Source of the DNA: Chitinophagales bacterium
GTDB taxonomy: Bacteria > Bacteroidota > Bacteroidia > Chitinophagales > Chitinophagaceae
Assembly (NCBI GenBank): GCA_020636495.1
Contig: JACJXQ010000008.1
Coordinates: 2,480,001-2,544,000 of the forward strand
Length of the DNA: 64,000 bases
Direction of reading: 5' to 3'
Position 1 is the first letter of the stretch. Each line of letters opens with the position of its first letter. Positions 34,927 to 42,879 of this stretch are shown one piece after another. The position numbers were made by a program, and so were the translations under genes. The notes beneath the pieces were generated by a model. The model did not search any database, was not told the DNA's origin, and worked only from the letters and a program-made list of their open reading frames with translations.

Positions 34927-35511
34927 ATGAAGAGATCACTTGCAGTATTATTGCTGCTACTTCAAATACATGTTTACGGGCAACATCTTTCTGATGCTGC
35001 TAAAAAAGTAAAATATTACTATGTGGAAATGCAGAAACAGCCGAATGCCCCTGTACTACAGATAGGTTTCATTTCTGCATTTCCCGATAATAAAAGAGAC
35101 TTTATGGACCTGTTCAATGCACATACGCGCGATGAACTGGCGGGAACAGGTGTCGATTACGTAAAGACATTCAGAAAACTGGGGTATGATTTTGAAGATT
35201 CCGTATTGCCCAAGGCTATAAGCATTGGTAAAGACATGCCCACATGGAGCGAAGGTGTAGTGGATGAATTGCAGAAGACCATCTACTACTGCACTAATAA
35301 GCACCCACAACTTTTTGCCGATATAGTAGGTAAAATGAAGAAGAGCGAGCAAATATCCCTGGCCAGATTCTTGTATAGCGGCAGGGGTGGAACCAACGAA
35401 AATTATGATATCCTGTTGCAAATACTCGAAAAAGCAGGAGAACGAAAGGCGCACAAATCGTTCATGGAAGCAACTACCCTGCCCGACCAACCTGAAGATG
35501 AAACAGAATAA
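34927..35511 (+). CDS. Hypothetical exported protein
   Basis: A protein of about 194 residues with a signal peptide (MKRSLAVLLLLLQIHVYGQ). The mature part is helical (HLSDAAKKVKYYYVEMQKQ, then KKSEQISLARFLYSGRGGTN near residue 140) and ends acidic (DQPEDETE). No family is recognised. The start at ATG 34927 is chosen since it opens the signal peptide; an in-frame TTG at 34900 is rejected. The stop is immediately followed by the ATG of the methyltransferase gene (one base apart). Confidence 0.65.
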   Translation: MKRSLAVLLLLLQIHVYGQHLSDAAKKVKYYYVEMQKQPNAPVLQIGFISAFPDNKRDFMDLFNAHTRDELAGTGVDYVKTFRKLGYDFEDSVLPKAISIGKDMPTWSEGVVDELQKTIYYCTNKHPQLFADIVGKMKKSEQISLARFLYSGRGGTNENYDILLQILEKAGERKAHKSFMEATTLPDQPEDETE

Positions 35512-35512
35512 T

Positions 35513-36301
35513 ATGGAACCGATATACAACACCATAGGCGTTAACTACAACAAGACACGCACAGCTGACGCCTATATTGCTGGCAGACTATACGCCCTGA
35601 TGGCACCTATTCATGAAGGCAACTATGTTGACATAGGCTGCGGTACAGGCAACTACCTGAAAGCTATGACTGAAAAAGGACTACACATGACAGGTGTAGA
35701 GCCTTCGGAGGTAATGATAGAAAAAGCAAGGGTTAATAACCCGGGGACTACTTTCATTCATGCAAAGGCCGAACATATACCATTGCCGGACAACAGCTTC
35801 GAAGGAGGTATGGGGACCTTTACCGTACACCACTGGGACAGTATTGAAAAAGGATTCAGCGAAATATACAGAATATTGAAACCCGGTGCCAACTTTGTGC
35901 TCCTGAGCTTTACGCCGGAACAACTGATGCACTACTGGTTGTGTCATTACTTCCCGGTAACCATGAAAAACTCATCAGAAGTAGTATTGAGTATTGATGA
36001 AATGACAGAGCTATTCACCAGCTGTGGATTTACAGACATTCAGACTGAAAAGTATTTTGTGCATGAAGGGCTTACCGACCATTTCCTGTTCTCAAACAAG
36101 TACAAACCGGAGCAATATCTTATACCTGAAATAAGAAACGGCGCCTCCAGCTTTACCGTCTATGCCGACCAGCCGGAAGTAGACCGCGGACTGATTGCAT
36201 TGGAGGAAGATATCAGATCAGGTAAGATACAGGACATCATTGAGCAATACGACAACGACCGTGGCGATTACCTGTTCTACCGCATCAGCAAGCCATTATA
36301 A
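35513..36301 (+). CDS. SAM-dependent class I methyltransferase
   Basis: A protein of about 262 residues with motif I VDIGCGTGNYLKAM near residue 39 and motif post-I VEPSEVM, then GGMGTFTVHHWDSIEKGFSEIYRILKPGANFVL, typical of ubiE/COQ5-like small-molecule methyltransferases. The substrate is unknown. The start may be ATG 35513 or, overlapping the upstream gene, ATG 35498 (MKQNN..). Translational coupling with the gene before it is likely. Confidence 0.82.
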   Translation: MEPIYNTIGVNYNKTRTADAYIAGRLYALMAPIHEGNYVDIGCGTGNYLKAMTEKGLHMTGVEPSEVMIEKARVNNPGTTFIHAKAEHIPLPDNSFEGGMGTFTVHHWDSIEKGFSEIYRILKPGANFVLLSFTPEQLMHYWLCHYFPVTMKNSSEVVLSIDEMTELFTSCGFTDIQTEKYFVHEGLTDHFLFSNKYKPEQYLIPEIRNGASSFTVYADQPEVDRGLIALEEDIRSGKIQDIIEQYDNDRGDYLFYRISKPL

Positions 36302-36312
36302 CAGCTTAGCAT

Positions 36313-36320
36313 TATCTTTG
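36313..36320 (+). promoter_or_regulatory. Candidate -7 box of folK
   Basis: TATCTTTG ends eight bases before the folK ATG at 36329. No clear TTG box lies 20 bases upstream, since that DNA is the end of the methyltransferase gene. Confidence 0.35.
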
Positions 36321-36328
36321 CACGGCAT

Positions 36329-36820
36329 ATGAATAAGGCATATTTACTACTGGGCAGCAACGAGGGGGACAGAACAGATTGGCTGAACAAGGCGACACAG
36401 CAATTGCAGGATTCTTGCGGAAACATTACACAAAGATCTGCCCTATACGAAACTGCTGCATGGGGTATTGAAGACCAACCCAGCTTCCTGAATATGGCGC
36501 TGAGTATTGATACGGAACTACAGCCTTTGGAACTACTGAAACAGATCAACAGCATAGAAGCTAACCTTGGCCGACAGCGTACACTAAAATGGGGACAACG
36601 TACCCTGGATATAGACATCTTGTTTTACAATGATGCCATTATTAATGAGCCGGACCTCATTATCCCCCATCCCCAATTAGAGAAACGCCGGTTTGCACTG
36701 GTACCACTGAATGAAATAGCTGCTACGTTGGCACATCCTGTCAGTCATAAAACTATAGCACAACTTTTAGGCGAATGCGAGGATACACTGGAGGCCAAAA
36801 GGTTTATCCCAAACCCATGA
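36329..36820 (+). CDS. folK: 2-amino-4-hydroxy-6-hydroxymethyldihydropteridine diphosphokinase
   Basis: A 163-residue folate-pathway kinase that pyrophosphorylates the pterin. It shows LLLGSNEGDRTDWL near the start, YETAAWGIEDQPSFLNMAL near residue 41, and the signature WGQRTLDIDILFYND near 88 with HPQLEKRRFALVPL. Normal length; it follows the methyltransferase by 27 bases. Confidence 0.96.
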   Translation: MNKAYLLLGSNEGDRTDWLNKATQQLQDSCGNITQRSALYETAAWGIEDQPSFLNMALSIDTELQPLELLKQINSIEANLGRQRTLKWGQRTLDIDILFYNDAIINEPDLIIPHPQLEKRRFALVPLNEIAATLAHPVSHKTIAQLLGECEDTLEAKRFIPNP

Positions 36821-36851
36821 AGGGGCTTAATTGAAGTTGACGGATACAAGC

Positions 36852-36875
36852 TGTAACTGTTGACACAGAGTTACA
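36852..36875. repeat. TGTAAC inverted repeat, copy 1 (upstream of small gene)
   Basis: TGTAACT (36852-36858) and AGTTACA (36869-36875), ten bases apart. It lies just upstream of the -7 box TACCTTTG (36887-36894) of the 56-residue gene, where a regulator could block the polymerase. Confidence 0.5.
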
Positions 36876-36886
36876 ACTACAATAAT

Positions 36887-36894
36887 TACCTTTG
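36887..36894 (+). promoter_or_regulatory. -7 box of the 56-residue membrane protein gene
   Basis: TACCTTTG ends four bases before the ATG at 36899, which suggests a leaderless message. TTG at 36860-36862 is 24 bases upstream, a little long for the consensus. Confidence 0.5.
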
Positions 36895-36898
36895 CCAC

Positions 36899-37069
36899 AT
36901 GTCAAAAAAATGGGCACTCATATCATTGATATACATAGCCGGTATGATACTCATGTTCTATGGTATCATCAGGACAAAGGGAGTGTTCCAGATGTTTGCT
37001 ATTATCGGCGCTGGTATTCTTATGCTCATATACGGCCGCATGAGGTCAATTTATAAGGATGATAAATAA
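36899..37069 (+). CDS. Small two-helix membrane protein
   Basis: A 56-residue protein, MSKKWALISLIYIAGMILMF.., with two hydrophobic helices (about 5-22 and 28-45) and a basic C-terminus (YGRMRSIYKDDK). A longer reading frame from 36860 would overlap the promoter and is rejected. Function unknown. It is framed by the TGTAAC repeats at 36852 and 37073. Confidence 0.65.
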   Translation: MSKKWALISLIYIAGMILMFYGIIRTKGVFQMFAIIGAGILMLIYGRMRSIYKDDK

Positions 37070-37072
37070 GAA

Positions 37073-37096
37073 TGTAACACTTGTTACAGTGTTACA
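37073..37096. repeat. TGTAAC inverted repeat, copy 2
   Basis: TGTAACACT/AGTGTTACA, a nine-pair perfect inverted repeat with six bases between, located in the 32-base gap between two convergent small genes. No T-run follows, so a terminator role is uncertain. Confidence 0.6.
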
Positions 37097-37101
37097 GCTA
37101 G

Positions 37102-37398
37102 CTATTTAAATGCCTGTTTCTTATTATTTAGCATTACAACACATGCTATCATACCTATTACTGATACAATAAATAGTATAACCGTGTACTTCTTCGCATT
37201 ATTGATCTGGGTAGATATTGCAGCTATCTCTTTCAACTGAATTGTCTTTTGGTCTTTGGTCAACTTATCATTAAGCTCTACAGTAGTTGTTCCCCAGTCT
37301 ACCTGATCCTTATATAATGACATAAGGTTAATATATTCAAATACACAGAGTAGTGATATTACCAAAAATACGAAAGACAATATCTTTAATCTTTTCAT
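37102..37398 (-). CDS. Small membrane protein with two helices
   Basis: A protein of about 98 residues, MKRLKILSFVFLVISLLCVF.., with an N-terminal helix (5-24), an extracytoplasmic coiled-coil-like segment (WGTTTVELNDKLTKDQKTIQ.., about 35-70) and a second helix (about 73-92). Function unknown. The start at 37398 is preferred over an ORF start 18 codons upstream because TATCTTTA sits about ten bases before it. Confidence 0.6.
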   Translation of the reverse strand: MKRLKILSFVFLVISLLCVFEYINLMSLYKDQVDWGTTTVELNDKLTKDQKTIQLKEIAAISTQINNAKKYTVILFIVSVIGMIACVVMLNNKKQAFK

Positions 37399-37436
37399 GA
37401 CATCTAAAGATATTAAACCTTTAAGAGAAAATATTC

Positions 37437-37468
37437 TGTAACACCGTATCACTTGTCACAATGCTACA
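37437..37468. repeat. TGTAAC-type repeat, copy 3 (degenerate)
   Basis: CTGTAACACCGTATCACTTG followed by TCACAATGCTACAGC. It shares TGTAACAC..TTGT.ACA and CTACAGC with copies 1 and 2 and lies 40-70 bases before the start of the minus-strand gene at 37398. Confidence 0.4.
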
Positions 37469-37477
37469 GCACAACAC

Positions 37478-39490
37478 TTACTGCCCAAAGGTAAAATTAG
37501 CTCCCACTAACCAATTGGCACCCGGCATGGGTCTCGCATTCACTACCTGGTACTTTGCATTCCATATATTGTTGCACTGCCCTGTCAGTTGCAGTTGATT
37601 ATCACCTAATGGCAAAGTGTACATCAGTTGCAGGTTGCCCAATGTATAGGCCGCCACGCTGAACGATTCGTCAGTAGTAACATAACGCAGCCCAGTATAT
37701 GTGTGATTATAATTCACATAAAATCTCTTCCACGTAGCACCTACATTTCCCTGCCCGTTATACAAGGGCGTATAGGGTATCTGCTTACCAATACTACCAT
37801 CGCCCGGCAGATAGCTTGAAGTTGTAGTAGCTAACGTATATGCACCATTTACTGACATGTGTAGCACAAGGTCTTTACGCACTATATAAGTAAGCTTATT
37901 CTCTGTTTGCAATCCCCGGCTGTGCACGGTTGCAATATTGTGCGGTGTCCATATGGCACCGCCAAACCAGGCAATCCAGTCGTTTATGACACGGTTATAT
38001 ACACTCAGGCTATGTGTCACCACACATTTTCTTTGCAACCTTGCATTAACGAAACTATTATTTTTATCATGCAGGTATTCGCGTTTTAAAGTGTATGAGC
38101 CTGTTGAGAGTGTATATCCTATATCCTCATTCCAACCGCGCTCCGGTTTCAGAGAAGGATTGCCACCCGGTATGTAATACAGCTCGTTGAGCGTAGGCAC
38201 ACGATAGGTGCGCTGCACATTGGCACGCACATGCAGGAACCTGTTCACTGCATACCCGGCATTCACACCAGGCAGCAGGTAGCTTATGTTATTTACTGCC
38301 TCTCCCCTGCCATTTACCGATACATTCAGTTTATCATGCAAACCTGTATATAAATATGCTGCCGCCAGTGCAAAACGGTTTTGCGTATACCTGTCTCCAG
38401 CCGTTATCATTTCTATCCATGAAATATATACCGGAGTAAACACCAGCAGTTTGTGATGCTCATTGAATCGGTGGTCAACACCCGCCTCGGCATATACCTG
38501 CCCGGTATAGTTCTTCGAGTTCACCAGCACGGTTGTGTCCCTGTACCAGACAAAATCGCGGATATACGCCAGTTTAGCATAGGTTTTCGTTTTTTCACCT
38601 GTGCGTTTCCATTCCAGCATGGTCCTGATAGATTCATCCCGCTGGTTCTTCAGCGATACCGACTCGAACAAAGCAGGTGGTATCTCCCTGTAATATTGCT
38701 GGTACCACACCCTACCCGTAAGCGTACTCCTGTCATTGAGTTGATAGCCCGCCTGTATCAGTCCCACTCCACTCTGCAACTGCGCATTCTTCATGTGCTG
38801 CTCTTTGCCTGCAATATCCATGTAGGTAAAATCATTAGTGGCAGTCTGCCCGAATATGTTAGCGCTCAGCACAAAACGTTTAGTTGATAAAGCAGACTTC
38901 AACCCCACCTGGTAATGCCCATAGCTGGCTGCCACTGCCGATACTGAATGTACGAAACTGCCGCTGTCATCATAATCCGGCAGGTCATTCTCTACCAGCA
39001 AGGCACCACCCACATTACCACTGCCCCATAGCGCAGACGAGCTGCCATATACCACATTCACCTTATTCATAAGCGCAACAGGCAATAACGATACGTCAGC
39101 TATACCCAGTGCGGCATTTTGCAAGGGTATTCCGTTCCAGTACACCTGCGACTGCGCAGCCGATGCTCCGCGAAAATTGAGCGTAGCCACATTATTCAGC
39201 CCGTACGACTTGACGAATACCGGCACCTGCTGAGACAATAGGTTGGCCATGCTCTGAAAACGGTATTGTTCCAGCATTGTACTATCTATGGTTATGATAT
39301 TCTGGCCCGGTGAATAGGTGTTCAGCCGTTCATCATTAGCTACTTTCTCCTTCGCTTTCCTTGCCCTGATCTTTACTTCTTTCAGCGTATCGGTAACCTG
39401 CGCACCAACATGCGCAAAAGAGAACAGCATCGCTATCAGCAATGCCGTTCTTATAAAGTGGTTGTTCAATACTATCTTACTGTCTGTCAT
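37478..39490 (-). CDS. btuB: TonB-dependent receptor, BtuB-like (cobalamin uptake)
   Basis: A protein of about 670 residues: signal peptide (to about FAHVGAQ), a short TonB-box-like EVKIRARK region, the plug (NLLSQQVPVFVKSYGLNNVATLNFRGASAAQSQVYWNGIP near 85-125, SSALWGSGNVGGALLV near 152) and a 22-strand barrel ending in an aromatic-type C-terminus (WLVGANFTFGQ). The substrate is inferred from the upstream cobalamin riboswitch and the BtuG-like neighbour. ATG 39490 is used; an in-frame TTG precedes it. The gene overlaps the propeller gene by about 14 bases and is the last of the four-gene operon. Confidence 0.85.
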   Translation of the reverse strand: MTDSKIVLNNHFIRTALLIAMLFSFAHVGAQVTDTLKEVKIRARKAKEKVANDERLNTYSPGQNIITIDSTMLEQYRFQSMANLLSQQVPVFVKSYGLNNVATLNFRGASAAQSQVYWNGIPLQNAALGIADVSLLPVALMNKVNVVYGSSSALWGSGNVGGALLVENDLPDYDDSGSFVHSVSAVAASYGHYQVGLKSALSTKRFVLSANIFGQTATNDFTYMDIAGKEQHMKNAQLQSGVGLIQAGYQLNDRSTLTGRVWYQQYYREIPPALFESVSLKNQRDESIRTMLEWKRTGEKTKTYAKLAYIRDFVWYRDTTVLVNSKNYTGQVYAEAGVDHRFNEHHKLLVFTPVYISWIEMITAGDRYTQNRFALAAAYLYTGLHDKLNVSVNGRGEAVNNISYLLPGVNAGYAVNRFLHVRANVQRTYRVPTLNELYYIPGGNPSLKPERGWNEDIGYTLSTGSYTLKREYLHDKNNSFVNARLQRKCVVTHSLSVYNRVINDWIAWFGGAIWTPHNIATVHSRGLQTENKLTYIVRKDLVLHMSVNGAYTLATTTSSYLPGDGSIGKQIPYTPLYNGQGNVGATWKRFYVNYNHTYTGLRYVTTDESFSVAAYTLGNLQLMYTLPLGDNQLQLTGQCNNIWNAKYQVVNARPMPGANWLVGANFTFGQ

Positions 39491-40577
39491 CAAAGTAAAA
39501 ATATCCCGGGCCTATGCCCACATCAAAAACCCGCTTCCGTTCACCATTACTGTTATATACAGTCACCGAACCTTTCTGCATGAACCCTTTGGGGTCACCT
39601 ACGTATATATCATCAGTAACAGGGTCAACAGCCAATGCCCAAAAGTACTGAAACTTCTGTGCAGGTATCATTGGCGTAACAGGCAATGTTCCGTTATTCA
39701 CGTTCATCCTGAATATACCATTATAGCCGCTTTTACCCTGGTAGTCCACACCTATGAACAACAACTCATCTTTAGCATTGTTGAAAGTTGGCTTAATGAC
39801 ATCCTGCAACTCATTGAAAATAAAGGAATCAATAATATCGGCACCACCCGGCACTAATTTGGTCAATGCAGCACGCCTGCCTTTTTCTACATTGCCAGAT
39901 AACACCCATACAAAACCGTATTTGTCCGTCAGTGCATGTTGTGGTGCATATCCCGCTATTGAGTAGCTATCCACCAGCTCGTCGGTAATATTATTTACAA
40001 TGTACACCTTATTACAGGCAGTGTCCCAATTACAGATGTAAGTACGTACACCCAGCGACATCATGCCTTCAGGATTCCTGGCAGGCATATCTATCGTACC
40101 CATAATTTTACCTGCCTTTGGGTTGATCACGTACACCTTATTGCCATACAAGCTGCTCACATAAGCTTTTTCTGAATTAAGCTTCAGAATATACCGTGGC
40201 TTGGGAATGCTCAATTCTCCTTTATATTTTCTTGTATTGGCATCCAGTATCAATACCTTATCAGAATTGTTGATGCAGAGAAAAAGTTGGTCATCAATAC
40301 GTTCCATGCTCTGAAACACATCACCCAACAGGCTGCCGTTCACATTCAGGTACACGTTCTCATAAGTAATGAGTGTAGACTGGTCCTGCATGTACAACGA
40401 TGCATTGCCGTTGCCGAATGCTCCCTCACAGGCTATATACACATTGCGTTCATTACCTGCTACAGGCGGCGTTTCACCTATTGTCGTTGAAGGGCTGCCT
40501 GTTTTCGCCTCCTTATGACAGGCGGAAGCAAACAGGCATATACTGACGCCTAGTATTTTGTAAAACGTTCTACCCAT
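39477..40577 (-). CDS. BtuG-like beta-propeller surface lipoprotein (DUF5074/YncE-type)
   Basis: A 366-residue lipoprotein: signal MGRTFYKILGVSICLFASAC with lipobox Cys20, a Ser/Thr/Pro linker, then repeated blades with YIACEGAFGNGNASLYM near residue 48, DKVLILDANTRKY, NKVYVINPKAGKIMGTI, NKVYIVNNITDELVDSY and DIYVGDPKGFMQKGSVTVYN. This matches the BtuG family, seven-bladed propellers that in Bacteroides bind B12 on the cell surface and form a lid on BtuB. Overlaps with both neighbouring genes show tight coupling. B12 binding here is inferred from family and riboswitch. Confidence 0.75.
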   Translation of the reverse strand: MGRTFYKILGVSICLFASACHKEAKTGSPSTTIGETPPVAGNERNVYIACEGAFGNGNASLYMQDQSTLITYENVYLNVNGSLLGDVFQSMERIDDQLFLCINNSDKVLILDANTRKYKGELSIPKPRYILKLNSEKAYVSSLYGNKVYVINPKAGKIMGTIDMPARNPEGMMSLGVRTYICNWDTACNKVYIVNNITDELVDSYSIAGYAPQHALTDKYGFVWVLSGNVEKGRRAALTKLVPGGADIIDSFIFNELQDVIKPTFNNAKDELLFIGVDYQGKSGYNGIFRMNVNNGTLPVTPMIPAQKFQYFWALAVDPVTDDIYVGDPKGFMQKGSVTVYNSNGERKRVFDVGIGPGYFYFDDRQ

Positions 40578-41539
40578 TGGTTGCCGTTTGCATCGTTCAA
40601 TATTAGGTAATATATCCCTGTGGTTAAATGACCAATGTCAACTTTTGCATGTTGGCCATTCATTGGCAACTGTATCACTGCGACACCTGTAACAGTTGTT
40701 ACTGTCATATTTTTCAACTGCATTTCGCAATCAACATGCAATACATCAATTGCGGGGTTGGGATATATCCTGTAATTCGTTGCTACATCATCAATACCTG
40801 CAGGCCACCAACCCGGTATACTCAATGCAGCCACGGCATCCAGGTCAAAACCTCCCGAAGGTATCTCCGTAGGATATGGGTCGTTTATCTTATTACCTGC
40901 GGTATCTGTCGTACCATGGCTACCAAGGTCACCTATTACGTCAACTATCCTTACATGTGTTATATGGTCTATATCCAGATCCGGCGAACCTTTCAGTTCT
41001 TCCAGGTCGAAAGGCGTACCATAACCGGCCCTGTATTTACCTGCCAGGTTATTTACCTTGCGGGCATTCATATACACTCCTGCCATGGGCACCTGTGGCG
41101 TATCAGTCAACGAGGAAGCTGCAAAGCGTGTGTAGTTCACCCCGTCTGAGCTCACCTCTACAAAGGCCAGTTCCAGGAATGCTTCTTCAGGATCGGCACC
41201 ATTCACAAAACCATTTTCAAACACGGCGAAGTCAGGGCCGGGGCCATTGTATAATGCTCCGGAAAAAGTAACAACTGCTACTCCACTATCACCCAGGCTC
41301 ACCACCACGTTGTCCGACTTGCCAATACCATTTCCGGGGTCGCCCAGCGTCACCTGTCCTTTCGATTTATCGGCAATATTCAGCCAGCCTCGCTCTACGG
41401 TGCAGGTCTTTGCCCATGCTACAATGCGCGTATCATCCTTGCCGATAGCATCACTGCCGGCAACACCTGCCTGTGGTGCGTATTGTGCCAGCGCAGGCAT
41501 AGTGCAGCAAACCATACATAAAAGAACAAATTGCCTCAT
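40550..41539 (-). CDS. T9SS-sorted cell-surface protein of the B12 operon
   Basis: A 329-residue protein with signal peptide (MRQFVLLCMVCCTMPALAQ), a beta-rich domain with GPGPDFAVFENGF near residue 98, FLELAFVEVSSDGVNYTRF near 121 and IDHITHVRIVDVIGDLGSHG near 190, and a C-terminal T9SS type A sorting domain starting IYPNPAIDVLHV near residue 258. The central domain recurs next to cobalamin-regulated genes in Bacteroidota, so it may help capture corrinoids at the surface (inference). It overlaps the start of the propeller gene by 28 bases. Confidence 0.7.
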   Translation of the reverse strand: MRQFVLLCMVCCTMPALAQYAPQAGVAGSDAIGKDDTRIVAWAKTCTVERGWLNIADKSKGQVTLGDPGNGIGKSDNVVVSLGDSGVAVVTFSGALYNGPGPDFAVFENGFVNGADPEEAFLELAFVEVSSDGVNYTRFAASSLTDTPQVPMAGVYMNARKVNNLAGKYRAGYGTPFDLEELKGSPDLDIDHITHVRIVDVIGDLGSHGTTDTAGNKINDPYPTEIPSGGFDLDAVAALSIPGWWPAGIDDVATNYRIYPNPAIDVLHVDCEMQLKNMTVTTVTGVAVIQLPMNGQHAKVDIGHLTTGIYYLILNDANGNQWVERFTKY

Positions 41540-41541
41540 AG

Positions 41542-42528
41542 TTATTGTTTTACAAAGCGTGAAACAGCCGTTCCATTATCGCCCGAGAGTCTGATGAAAT
41601 ATACACCAGGTACATAGTTGCCTGTATGCACAACAATAGTATCCGTAGCCGAAAAATGCTCTATCATCCTGCCCGACATATCCAGCACTGTAATATCCTT
41701 TATAGCTTTGTCCTGCAACTCAATATACAACTTATCGCTGGCAGGGTTCGGATACACTTTGGCTACGTACACCCCGGGTGTATTCCCTACTGAAGATGTC
41801 TCAAAGGTCTCAAAATTATCCATACAGAAGAAGGCAGGATTGTTCATACCAAAGCCTCCTGCCGTGTCTGTAGAGCTAAGCGAGAAGCTCAGGCTATCCA
41901 CTTCTTCAAGCGGCAACAGGTTTACCCACTCCCATGTTTTTATGATGTAATCTTTCGTACTGTCTGCATCCCTGTAATCCGCCAGGTAAAAATCTATGCT
42001 ATCGGTCTTCGGCATGCCGTTCAGGTAACCCTTTATTGTTACTTTGAACCAATCAGGATCAGTGTTCGGTGTCCCCCCGAACTTCTTACTGAAACCACCA
42101 CCTTTCATTTCGGCGTAGCCATAAGCAGTATTAGTGATGTAAAAACCTTTTACAGGCTGACCTGCTGCTTTGCCTTTCAGTTTAATGCCTATCGCATCGT
42201 ATGCAGATGCTAATAAGTATTGGCTGCTACCATTATAACCTATACCTGTTTTAGCAGAATAGATATTATTGTAAGTTCCATTCGCACTGTCGGTCATGTT
42301 CGAATAAGCAAAACCTTTGCTCAATCCGCTGTAACCGGCGGTGTCATACACACATTCAAAATGTGCCAACCCGTCGTCGAAGCCCACGTCGTTGCCGGGA
42401 TTAGAATAGTTAACATAGAAAGTGTCTGTACCTGCCAGGGTAAGCGTGTCAAAAGTAGCAACGGTTTGTGCTTCAACCATTGTGGTGCCCAGTGCCAGGG
42501 CGGTTGCGAAAGTCAAGATTTTGCGCAT
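41542..42528 (-). CDS. DUF4465 T9SS-sorted protein, first gene of the B12 operon
   Basis: A 328-residue protein: signal peptide (to about TTMVEAQ), DUF4465 domain (about 25-245) recognisable by GFAYSNMTDSANGTYNN, VKGFYITNTAYGYAEMKGG, DWFKVTIKGYLNG, FYLADYRDAD and the closing NNPAFFCMDNFET, then a T9SS type A sorting domain from VYPNPASDKLYIEL. It is the gene next to the riboswitch. The DUF4465 family is often found with B12 receptors; I recall a Bacteroides surface B12-binding family (BtuH) that may correspond, but cannot verify it here. Confidence 0.75.
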   Translation of the reverse strand: MRKILTFATALALGTTMVEAQTVATFDTLTLAGTDTFYVNYSNPGNDVGFDDGLAHFECVYDTAGYSGLSKGFAYSNMTDSANGTYNNIYSAKTGIGYNGSSQYLLASAYDAIGIKLKGKAAGQPVKGFYITNTAYGYAEMKGGGFSKKFGGTPNTDPDWFKVTIKGYLNGMPKTDSIDFYLADYRDADSTKDYIIKTWEWVNLLPLEEVDSLSFSLSSTDTAGGFGMNNPAFFCMDNFETFETSSVGNTPGVYVAKVYPNPASDKLYIELQDKAIKDITVLDMSGRMIEHFSATDTIVVHTGNYVPGVYFIRLSGDNGTAVSRFVKQ

Positions 42529-42654
42529 AAATGTTAATTAAAAAAGTTAAACAATTACGCAGCCAAGGAAAAATTCAGATACAGAAAAAGACAATGATGG
42601 TGTCTTGTTCTTACCTGTGCTTTTGATCCCGAAAGCAGCGATAAGTAAATATGT

Positions 42655-42820
42655 ACCAAGGCAGGTCTTCTGACTTACTTCATCTTTTGTGGCCTTCCCG
42701 TTCGTTTTTAGAACAGTGGCTTGAGGGTACAAAAGATACTAATGAAGCTTACAGCATCGGGTAATGTCCGGGATTTACACCCGGTTCCCTTTTCATCCCA
42801 CATATAGTGAGAACCTTAGC
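42655..42820 (-). ncRNA. Cobalamin riboswitch
   Basis: Read on the minus strand, the leader contains conserved cobalamin-riboswitch pieces in the right order: GAAAAGGGAACCGGGTGTAA, AAGCCACTGTTC, GAACGGGAAGGCC, and the 3' block AAGTCAGAAGACCTGCCTTG (42676-42657). The first DUF4465 gene begins about 130 bases beyond. B12 binding should reduce expression of the downstream uptake operon. The promoter lies directly upstream, so the RNA starts at the edge of the aptamer. Confidence 0.92.
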
Positions 42821-42824
42821 ACTG

Positions 42825-42855
42825 CAAAAGTAATGGTAAATTCTATATCGCAAAA
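42825..42855 (-). promoter_or_regulatory. Promoter of the B12 uptake operon
   Basis: On the minus strand TTTTG (42855-42851), 18 bases, TACTTTTG (42832-42825). Transcription should begin near 42820, the first base of the riboswitch. Confidence 0.7.
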
Positions 42856-42879
42856 TGTTTTTTCGTCACGCTACAGACT

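Noticed and set aside
37073..37096. TGTAAC repeat copy 2 as an intrinsic terminator
   Set aside because: The stem is good but no T-run follows on either strand, and related copies lie upstream of genes, so an operator or repeat role is at least as likely.
42547..42732. A small minus-strand open frame in the B12 leader
   Set aside because: It lies inside the cobalamin riboswitch and reads no recognisable protein; the RNA structure explains the sequence better.
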